64,000 nucleotides of DNA from Marvania coccoides (Eukaryota; Chlorophyta; Trebouxiophyceae; Chlorellales; Chlorellaceae): positions 434,001 to 498,000 of the forward strand of contig OY978108.1 in assembly GCA_963854735.1 (NCBI GenBank), written 5' to 3'. The notes under the pieces are model-generated. The model did no database searches. It saw nothing but the letters and a program-made list of their open reading frames with translations, and was not told where the DNA came from. Below, piece after piece: positions 56,258-64,000 of this stretch. The position numbers and the translations under genes were made by a program. Every line of letters starts with the position of its first letter. The first letter of the stretch is position 1.

Positions 56258-57730
56258 CTAAGGTTTCTGGAACACCAGGCAGTGCATGGGGGTAAACAGC
56301 CCCTGCTCCCCTCCCTCAATCAGCGCCACCCCAGTGTCAATCAGCATCTGGTGGACTTGTACCATGCCTTTGGGGGCGATCCTCAAAAACTCAGCCACGC
56401 TGACCAGGACGTGGTTGAACTTGGCCTTGGCCTTGAAAACCGCGAGGCTGGGGCTCAGCCGAGTCCACCAGGGGGTGATAGAGCCATCAGGCATGATTGC
56501 CAGGTCTCGGCTCTTGAGCAGCTTGAAGCCTACCTTGACACCAGCCTCTTCGCACTCTTTCCAGGTGTTGAGGCTGGGCAGACCGTTGCCGATGATGATT
56601 TCGTCGGCTATAGCCACGTGAGCCTTGTTGGTGGCATCAAAGACAGGGGTGGACACCCACTCGTAGGCCACGAAGATGGAGCCGGGCTTCAGGCAGCGGT
56701 AAACCTCGCTGTAAACCTAAGGCGAAAAAAAGTAGAGAAGAAATTATAAATAAATTTTGAAACGAGAAATTTTTAAAAAATTATTTTGGGGCTTGTTTTT
56801 AGTCCCGAAAATAGCGAAATTGTCCCGAAAATAACGAGAAGATTACAAACTAAGTTATCGCGCGATTATCTACCTGCTCAATGGAGGGGGCATGGCAGGT
56901 GGCTTCGATGGCATAGGCTGCGTCGTAGCTGGCGTCAGCAAACGGCATCTCCAGGAAGTTGCCGCGCACCGCCTTGCACTGAGCTTCCAGGCCCATCTTG
57001 TCGGTGTGCATGTTGGCCCTGGACACCTGATACTCGTTGATGGTAATGCCAGTAACGTTGCCGCCTGAAACTGCAGCCACGGTGCGCATGGGCCCTCCCA
57101 CGCCGCAGCCGACGTCGATGGCAGCCTTACCAGGCTCCAGACCGGTGAGGGCCGCGATGCGGGCCTCGTGGGCCGCCTCGCAGGCCGCCCAGTCCTTGCC
57201 TGGCAGCAGCGGAGAGAAATGGAAGGAGGTGCCCCACCCCCACTCGTAGAGATCAGTCACCAGGGAGTAGAACTTGTCCACCAGGTCTGCGACCTTCTCC
57301 TTGCGGTCGATTACCGCGCCGCTCCCGCGCTGCAGGGTGTTGAACTCGTCGTAATAGTCCTTGACCTGGGCACAAATGTGGAGATGTTGGGTGGGAAGAT
57401 CGGGGTGAGCGTTTAGAGGATGTAGCTGGGTGTTTATGGGTGAACTGGGAATCTGGGTGGGCAATGTGGGTGCGAAAAGGGGCTGGCACGCGGAGTTCTA
57501 GCAATTGTGATGACTGTTGGGCGCACCTCTTCTTGCACCTTGGACCTGTCCACGGCGCCGCTGCCGATTTCAAAAGTTCCAGGCGATTTCTTGTAGCCCT
57601 TGGAAGAGCGAGTGAGGTACCAGCCCAGGCCAGCAACCGCGGTTACGCCGGCCACTGCGGCCAACGTCTTGTGGTCTTCGGCGTAGTCGCCGGCGGAACG
57701 CAGCGCATCCCCGAGTCCTCGGAGAGCCAT
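56258..57730 (-). CDS. SMT1: Sterol C24-methyltransferase
   Basis: The SAM-dependent enzyme that adds the C24 methyl group to cycloartenol and commits carbon to phytosterols or ergosterol in green algae. Exons 57730-57527, 57365-56874 and 56716-56258 give 384 aa. A short N-terminal segment (AAVAGVTAVAGLGWYLT) is a membrane anchor. The sterol-binding region I YEWGWGTSFHFSP, SAM motif IDVGCGVGGPMR, the NEYQV segment and the IEATCHAP region are intact. The C-terminus has the family HVLVSVAEFLRIAPKGMVQVHQML segment. It is divergent to the J-protein gene. Confidence 0.96.
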
Positions 57731-57965
57731 GGTGCAATACTTAATTAAAAATATGCTGCTTAAGACCCATTTTGCGCTGAATCAATTCAAAGCCATTCAC
57801 TCTTTCCACCGTTCAGTTCGCCGTTCAAGGCCGATTTTTCAGTTCTGATTCAATAATTTGAACATTCGGTGGTACCCAATTGATCGGATTACGAGGAGAG
57901 CGTGCGAGCAGCCCTGCTATGCGTATGTATTTTTTCCTTCCAAGAAATGATCTGATCACAAAAGA
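57731..57965. promoter_or_regulatory. divergent promoter region, SMT1 / J-protein
   Basis: 235 bp between start codons. No AATATT or TATA box seen; GTTCAGTTCGCCGTTCAAGG at 57812-57831 is a partial direct repeat. Confidence 0.35.
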
Positions 57966-58835
57966 ATGTCTGAAGTCGCAGCCACCCTCGCTGATGCTGA
58001 AGCCGCCGCCAACAGCAGCAACTACCTCCGCGCCCTCACCCTCCTCACCCCGCTCCAGCCCTACTTCTCCTCTCAAAACCATCACCGGCCTGCTGCCGCC
58101 GACCCCCAACTAAAACGCTATCTTCAGCTGCAAGCGCTGTCCAGAATCCTCCTAGCGGACCAACGCCGACGTTCTTCTTCCTATTGGGAGGCGTTTGGGC
58201 TCGACGAGGCCACTGCATCAACGTTTGAAATTCGTCGACAATTCAAGCGGCTGGCGGCTCTGGTGCATCCTGATAAATGCGCGCTGTCCGCCGCCGGCGC
58301 TGCATTTGCGGCGCTGCAGCGGGGGGTGGAGGAGCTGCAGCTAGAGGCAGCAGGAGAGGCAGTTGGCGAGGGGGGTTCAGCTGGCAATGCTTCGGAGGAG
58401 AGAGAACGAAAGCGCGCAAGAAAGAATGACGCGGCAGAGGGAGGAGATTTCTACGATGAGGGCGACGAGTTTGCGTGGTGGACCGAGTGGGAGGCTGCTG
58501 CAAAAAGCGCCAAAAAGGAAGGGCCAAAAGAAAAGGAAGAAGGCAGAGGCAGTTATTTTGCAGCAGGAGTTGCAGAAGATGCGGCGGCGCTTGAAGGCAT
58601 GAGCGTGGAGGAGCTGCAGGTGGAGGTCAGAGCGCGACAAGATGCAATGCTGGGGCCGCCAATAACGAAACATCATGGGGACGATGCCGGAACAGACAGC
58701 CAGGCTCCGCGCCATAGCTTGCATAGCTTACGGGAGGGGTTGCTGCGCGCCAGAAGCGTCCTAAACGCCAAACTTCAAAAGGCGGCGCAGGACAATGCGG
58801 CAGAAGGTCTCGAAGGCGGCTTCCTTCGCTCTTGA
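57966..58835 (+). CDS. J-domain protein
   Basis: A single-exon 289-aa HSP40 co-chaperone-like protein. The J-domain is at about residues 73-115: SYWEAFGLDEATA, then IRRQFKRLAALVHPDK with the HPD tripeptide intact. Residues 1-60 form an Ala/Leu-rich helical segment. After the J-domain lies a charged region (ERERKRARKND), and the end (LHSLREGLLRARSVLNAKLQ) is helical. There is no zinc-finger or Gly/Phe region, so it belongs to the type III J-proteins. Client and compartment are unknown. Confidence 0.85.
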   Translation: MSEVAATLADAEAAANSSNYLRALTLLTPLQPYFSSQNHHRPAAADPQLKRYLQLQALSRILLADQRRRSSSYWEAFGLDEATASTFEIRRQFKRLAALVHPDKCALSAAGAAFAALQRGVEELQLEAAGEAVGEGGSAGNASEERERKRARKNDAAEGGDFYDEGDEFAWWTEWEAAAKSAKKEGPKEKEEGRGSYFAAGVAEDAAALEGMSVEELQVEVRARQDAMLGPPITKHHGDDAGTDSQAPRHSLHSLREGLLRARSVLNAKLQKAAQDNAAEGLEGGFLRS

Positions 58836-58956
58836 CATAGTATTAGTAATAGTAAACTTTAGTGTTTATGTTTTAAAGAGGAAGACAAAAAATCCACTAT
58901 TCTGACTAAAGATGCTCTCTAAAAAAAACCCAAGAACGTCGTCGTAATTAAAAAAA
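58836..58956. other. short convergent spacer
   Basis: Only 121 bp separate the stop codons of the J-protein and STT3 genes, so their transcripts probably overlap at the 3' ends. Confidence 0.5.
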
Positions 58957-61900
58957 TTACGACGATCGCGCCTTATACGGATTCGGCAGCCCTGCGTCCG
59001 CATTCGGCTTGTCCAACACGCGGTACACGCGCACCATCCAGTGCTGCGAAGTAAATACCTCCTCAAAGTACTCCAGCTTGAAGTCGGTGAGCCCGATGAC
59101 AACGTTGCGGACTCTATCATAGCCTCGAGGCGCCCCCATGAGGGGCCCACAGTCCGCGAACCGGTAGTATGACAGGCGGTACATCAGGCTCTGCTCCAGC
59201 GCCTTGCCCATGCCTTTATCCACGCGGTAATTGCCGGTCTCGTCCAGGTAGTCGGCTTCCCTGATGTCGGGGAAAACGCCGCCGCCGATGCGCACCATCC
59301 ACAGGAACTTGTTAATGTCGTCAGAAGGGTACCTGCGCAGTGTATTGAAATTGCAATTTGATTGATTACAAGCCCCAGCACAAGTAATACTCATTTTAGA
59401 TGAAATTTTGGGCGGCAAAACAACACAAAGGGAATTCAACAGACTTAATTATCATAGTACTAAAAATGGCTGTTATTAATGGCACGCTACTCACCCAATG
59501 AACCCGCCAAACACCACAAACACGTACTCCACGTCCAGGCTGCGGTAGATCTCCCATGCTTTCTTTTCGGGCGACGACATTGCCCGCCCCACCGTGGCGA
59601 TGTGGGTGTTGTTCCAGGTGTTGTTGTCCACGATAACGGTGCGGTTGGACATGCCAGTGGTCTGATAGCCGTAGTCCCACCAGGAGGCTACTTTGGCGTC
59701 GGGGTGCGTGTTGTGGCGCAGCCAGGCGTAGGCCTCGCGGAAATCGTCGAAAACCTGCAGTGGAAGAAAGTAAAAAGAAAGGAAGAAAATAGTGATGAGA
59801 TACTCGCACAGATATAATATTATTGAGATAAGCGTGTATAAATAAAGCTCAAAAAAGGGGTTATTCAAAGACGATTTAGGTGCTTTTGGGGTGTGCCGAC
59901 CGAGGGAAGGAAGAAACTTTAATTCTGCTATTATTAGTGATTCTTGTGGGCTCACCTTGACGGAGCCGTCGGGGTTGCGGCTCTGCAGCACGATGGAGGG
60001 CGCGCTGTACATCTCTCCGCTCACGTACACGCTGTGCTTGTAGTACGCTGCCATGAGCAAAAAAATGCCGACAATGGCCCCCACGGCCACGTCCCGCGGC
60101 AGCGGAGCCCAGGAAGAGAGCGAGAACGAGGAAGACGCCTCCGCGGCAGCGGCAGCGGCGGCAGCCCCGCGTTTGCCAGCCTTGCTGCCCCTTTTGCCGG
60201 AGACTGCGGTGGAGGCCTCCTTGGCCGCCTTTTCGGCGACGGCGCTGGCGGTGGAGGCGTCGGATGCCGCGGGACCTGCCTCCGCCTTTTCTTCCTCGTT
60301 GAGGGCCTGCAGGGAGGAGCAGACGTAGGCGAGCAGCTCACTGAGGGCGAGACCGGAGAGGCAGCAGGCGGCAGGCGCCAGCACCAGCATAAGACGCACC
60401 TGCAGCCATTAGGTTTTGTTAATTAAAAAATAAATCGAGTTGTTGGTGCATGGCTATGGAAAGAGCTGAATACGATCAAGTTGGCTTGTTGAAAGCGGGG
60501 CAAAATGCAGAAGGGGTAAATAAAAGTGAAGGAAAGGAACTACAAGGCAGTTGGTTGTGTGAAGGGTATAGAACGCACCATGACGCCGGAGAAGTAGACG
60601 GCGGTGACGGCGTACAGCAGCAGGAACATGGAGGCGTCAGTGAGCGGGAAGAAGCAAGCCAGCAGACCGGCAGGGGCCAGCAGCACCTGCACACGAATTT
60701 AACAGTGCGTACACAAATATTAATGAAGTGTTGATGTAATCAAGCATAATAAAGGCAAACCAAGTCGAAATTGTACTGTGGTATATTGATCAAATTTCCT
60801 CCCAGCATGATCTTTTGCAAAAATTCAAATGGTAATGAACATTTGTCAAACATAATATATACCACAATACAATACAAAAGCGTACCGCCACGTGCAGATC
60901 CGTGAAGTACATAGACCAGGTGGGCGGCTGATGCTCCGACACCGAGGCGATGATGGGAATGTATTTGGATGCGTACGTAGGGTCCAGCAACGACAGAGAG
61001 CGCCCAGTCCAGCCAAAGGTGGGGGATGCGGTGACGTAGGTGACCACCGCCAGGAGGAGCAGCGACAGCAGCGTGGCGCCCACGCCGAGCACCGCCCGCT
61101 TGGCTGCCTCGTAGGCCCGAGGGGAGAGGGTGCGCTGGATGTACTGGATGGCGAGCGCGGCGTGGAGGATGCCGAAGACGAAGAAAGAGGCAAAGTGCTC
61201 CGACATGAGGACGGCGTTGAAGCCGATGACAGGAATGTTCACTGTGAATTGAAGAAAGGAGGGGGAAGAAAGGAGAAAAAGAAAGGAGGGGGTGAGTGCT
61301 GGGAGAGGAGAGGTGTAGGGCGAAGAGATGGGATGTATGGTGGGGGGCTATAGAGAATGGACAGTGAGATAAATCAACTGAAAATAAAGAATCTTCCGTC
61401 TACATCTTGATGGTGCGACATATTGGCTATAATTAATGCACTACACTTAAAATCTGGGGGGGGGTCTACGGAAACAGAAAGCGATATCAACTACTACTCA
61501 CTGGCTGCTAGGGCGCCCATGATGACAAACGGCGCGTAGGCCACGTACAGCCTGCTGGACGCCCTGCCAAACACGATGCACGCCAGGCAGTGAATGGGCA
61601 GCAGGTTGACGATGAAGGAGTAGCCTCCCCAGGACGCCACCATGTAGAGGTACCCGAAGAACAGCCCGGTGGCCCACGCCAGCGACCCTGTGTTGAGGGT
61701 TTTGACGTAAAGGTAGAAAACGAAAACAAGGGCAAAAATTGCCACGGCTTCGAGATCGTAGGAGCCCGCTACGGAGCGGGAGATGTAGGAGGGGACCACA
61801 GAGATGAACGCCGCGGATGCCAGGCCCGCGCCTGCAGCATTTAATTTAAAAAAAATGGCAGTATTAATTGAAATTTTCGGCATGAAAATTTGGCAAGGCG

Positions 61901-62676
61901 GTTGACGTTAGGAGGGGTAGGCTTTGATGTAAAGACTGGGAACATCACCAAAATAGAACGTTTGTTTGCTGTTAGTACCACTTGCCTGGGCCTCGGACCT
62001 CTTTCATGAAGAGGTAGGTGGCAATGGCGGTGAAGGCAGAGAAGACGGGAGCGGTGAAGACGCACACCTCCTGTACGTGTACAGGGATGTGGAGGAACTG
62101 GAGGAGGTTCCAAATGGCGCCAGCGGTGAAAATGAGGCCCTGCAAGGAAGCGTGCAAGCGGTTAACTTTTCATACGAAAAACACGCCAAAAATATGATAT
62201 TTGCTGGGGGGAAAAGCTGGTTTGGTGGTTTGTGTAGTTATGTGTTGATGGCTGTGGAAAATTGAAGGCGAGTAAGGAAACGGGGTGAGTTCTTACGGGG
62301 TACATGGTTCCGCCGACGACGCGCCCCAGAGGGTACCAAGTGAAGGAATCGAAGAAGTTCCAGGTGTTGTAAAAGCCATTCTCGGTGAGGTACTGGGTGA
62401 CGCGGTAGTTGAAGTAGGGATCGAACTCGTGGATGACGCTTTCATATTTGATCACCGAGAATAATCGAACCTGCAGGGGGAAATGGGGGCGGGGTGAGCG
62501 CTGGGCAGGGCGGCGGCGGTCCCAAGCTGCAATCTGGATCGTACCGAGGTGGCCAGGATGCAGATCGCCAGCAGGCAGGCTCCTTTTGCGAGTTTTCCCA
62601 TCGCTGCGTTTTCATCTTCTTTCTGAGCAGTTTTCTGCGCTGTCGAGGTGGCAACAGCCACCGCAGAATCCGCCAT
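58957..62676 (-). CDS. STT3: Oligosaccharyltransferase catalytic subunit STT3
   Basis: The ER membrane enzyme that transfers the lipid-linked glycan to Asn in N-X-S/T sequons. Nine exons (62676-62545, 62470-62297, 62139-61986, 61831-61502, 61241-60886, 60686-60579, 60399-59956, 59754-59495, 59332-58957) give 777 aa. Catalytic and binding motifs are intact: [10 protein letters not shown] near the N-terminus (Mg/Asp motif), [10 protein letters not shown], the WWDYGYQ sequon-binding motif, and [11 protein letters not shown] after it. About eleven membrane spans are visible. An Ala/Lys-rich low-complexity insertion of about 60 residues (around codons near 60100-60290) lies in a loop before the soluble domain. 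The intron 61832-61985 has a GC donor. Confidence 0.96.
61832..61985 (-). other. GC-AG intron in STT3
   Basis: Minus-strand donor AG|GCAAGT after the codons for VRGP, acceptor GCTGCAG. No GT alternative keeps the frame. Confidence 0.85.
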
Positions 62677-63296
62677 AGGGCCTTATATGTAGTAGATACG
62701 ATTTCTGATCAAGCGAAAGTAATCAAACCAATTTTATAATCAAAACCGATCAACAGCCAAATCTACGCTGTGCCCTCGCGCAGCCATTTCCATGCGTTGA
62801 TCAACAAATTTTAAAGTCTTTTCTGGATTGGGAAGCCGGGTCTGCTTGTTTTTTGATCGGAAAGAAAGGTTGTTGGGCAATTTTGCATGGGCTGGCCGAA
62901 AAATGAGGATGTGTTTACAAATGGAATGAATGAATGGAGGCGACGCAGACACAGGTGCCTGTAAGAATGGGAAAAGAGCCTTGCTGGCTTGGAATGAGAG
63001 GAAAAACGAGGGCGGGAAATGAATGCAGCAGTAAACATGGAAAGCTGAATGAGTAAATCCGGTACGCAATAACAACAACATACAACTACAATTCCAGTGG
63101 AAGCTGCAGCCTGTGAGGACAACGTCTCGTCAAGTAAAGAAAAATGAAGGGAAAAAACCAGATGCCTATTTAAAAAAAAAACATTCGCATACGTTGCATG
63201 GATATCATTAGTTATGGTGAAAGATATAGAAATTTACTTCTGAGAGAATAAAAAAAAGGGGATAATAAAACGAACTTTGGCGTATTGTTGAAAGAA
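62677..63296. other. STT3 upstream region and AP2 3' side
   Basis: 620 bp between two minus-strand genes. No gene or RNA recognised. Confidence 0.4.
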
Positions 63297-63851
63297 TCAA
63301 AGGAAAACACCCGCCCCAGAGGCCCCCTGCCGCGCAGAGCGCCTCCGCGCCGCAGCAGCAGGGCCTCCCACCTCAACCCCCTCCTCCTCCCCAGCTGCAG
63401 GCGCCACCAAGTCCACGCCGACGCTCAGCAGCGCCCCTTGAGCGCCAAAAGCAACGCCAGTAGCGTCCTCCTCCTCGTCGTCCTCGTCAGCCATCTCCTC
63501 GTCGTCTTGGGGCAGCTGCGGGAAGGCCTCGCTGCCATTGCGCACCCAGCGCTCAAACAGCGCCGCCTTGGTGGAAATTTTTTTGTAGAGCGAATCGTTG
63601 CGCTGCTTCCCGCTTTCCATGAGCTGGAAGTCCGCCATCTCCGCGCGGTACTCGCCCAGCGTGAAGTTGGTGGCAGCCACGGGCCCGCGCAGGCGCACCA
63701 GGGCGCGGTCGTAGGACTTGGCTGCCTCTTTCTCGTCGTTATACAGGCCGAGGTAGACGTGCTTGGAGCCAGGGATGCCGATGCGAGCCTCCCAGCGGCC
63801 GCTGGGGTGGTGGGTGACGCCGCGGTAGGAGGAGGAGCCGCGGGAGAAGCC
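63297..63851 (-). CDS. AP2-domain transcription factor, 3' exon (partial)
   Basis: The last exon (63851-63297) of a gene that continues beyond the window. It starts GFSRGSSSYRGVTHHPSGRWEAR, the opening of an AP2 DNA-binding domain, and runs through the YLGLYNDEKEAAKSYDRALV helix to NFTLGEYRAEM. The GFSRGSS lead-in is typical of the second domain of double-AP2 proteins. The rest is acidic and then Ala/Gly-rich (residues to the stop at 63297). The upstream part and any first AP2 domain are outside the window. Confidence 0.85.
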   Translation of the reverse strand, partial: GFSRGSSSYRGVTHHPSGRWEARIGIPGSKHVYLGLYNDEKEAAKSYDRALVRLRGPVAATNFTLGEYRAEMADFQLMESGKQRNDSLYKKISTKAALFERWVRNGSEAFPQLPQDDEEMADEDDEEEDATGVAFGAQGALLSVGVDLVAPAAGEEEGVEVGGPAAAARRRSARQGASGAGVFL

Positions 63852-64000
63852 CTGGGTCAAAAGAAGAAATAAACATGATGAAAATACCAGAAACGTTTTT
63901 ACAGAATTATGAGGGGTGAGGGCAATGTGCAACGATTGAGGAAAATAGTCAAACAGTATGTTTGCAGTGGCGTATTGCGAGGAAGAGAGATCAGAGGAAT
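63852..64000 (-). other. intron or upstream sequence of the AP2 gene
   Basis: 149 bp to the window edge, starting with a good acceptor (minus strand TTTTGACCCAG). No further exon can be identified inside the window. Confidence 0.5.

Overview
The window is nuclear DNA of a green microalga (Viridiplantae, most likely a chlorophyte; I cannot place it lower). The evidence is short AT-rich spliceosomal introns inside GC-rich exons, and a green-lineage gene set: sterol C24-methyltransferase, a MUT9-like kinase, an ACT-Raf kinase, an AZG purine permease, an AP2 factor, an algal-type bZIP, a plastid ATP/ADP translocase, and a plant-type tandem D-Ala-D-Ala-ligase-like protein. I found 25 protein genes in 64 kb, about one per 2.6 kb. 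No rRNA, tRNA, transposon or CRISPR array was recognised. Most exon-intron structures below were checked for reading phase by hand.

Layout. 1-5.1 kb: 3' part of an AZG purine permease (+) and farnesylcysteine lyase (-). 5.4 kb: a tiny DFRP/TMA46-like tail protein (+). 7-13.8 kb: ACT-Raf kinase (-), TDP2 (+), NIPA-type Mg transporter (+). 14-19.5 kb: APC4 (-), bZIP (+). 20-25.6 kb: membrane-anchored EGF-methyltransferase (-), mitochondrial processing peptidase beta (-), alpha/beta hydrolase (+). 26-34.6 kb: PEX10 (-), organellar TsaE (+), MUT9-like kinase (-), RCC1-repeat protein (+). 35-41.6 kb: plastid ATP/ADP translocase (-), ZFWD-type WD40 protein (+), mitochondrial ribosomal protein L11 (-). 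42-49.6 kb: a 2068-aa SAP / FN3 / double DDL-like protein (+). 50-55.4 kb: BRF1 (-), UEV1/MMS2 (+). 56-62.7 kb: SMT1 (-), J-protein (+), STT3 (-). 63.3 kb to the end: 3' exon of an AP2 factor (-).

The genes are functionally unrelated housekeeping genes and form no pathway cluster. What stands out is the packing. Strands alternate almost perfectly, so neighbouring genes share short divergent promoters (167 bp to 1.1 kb between start codons) or converge at their 3' ends.

The best candidate for something new is the 42-49.6 kb gene. A plastid peptidoglycan enzyme (tandem D-Ala-D-Ala ligase) seems to have lost most catalytic residues in both halves and gained SAP-type DNA-binding motifs and an FN3-like insert. 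This suggests re-use in the plastid nucleoid. Other points of note are four GC-AG introns, three stop-free introns of 3n length, a ZFWD protein with an RGG region in place of its CCCH finger, and an interstitial telomere-type repeat.
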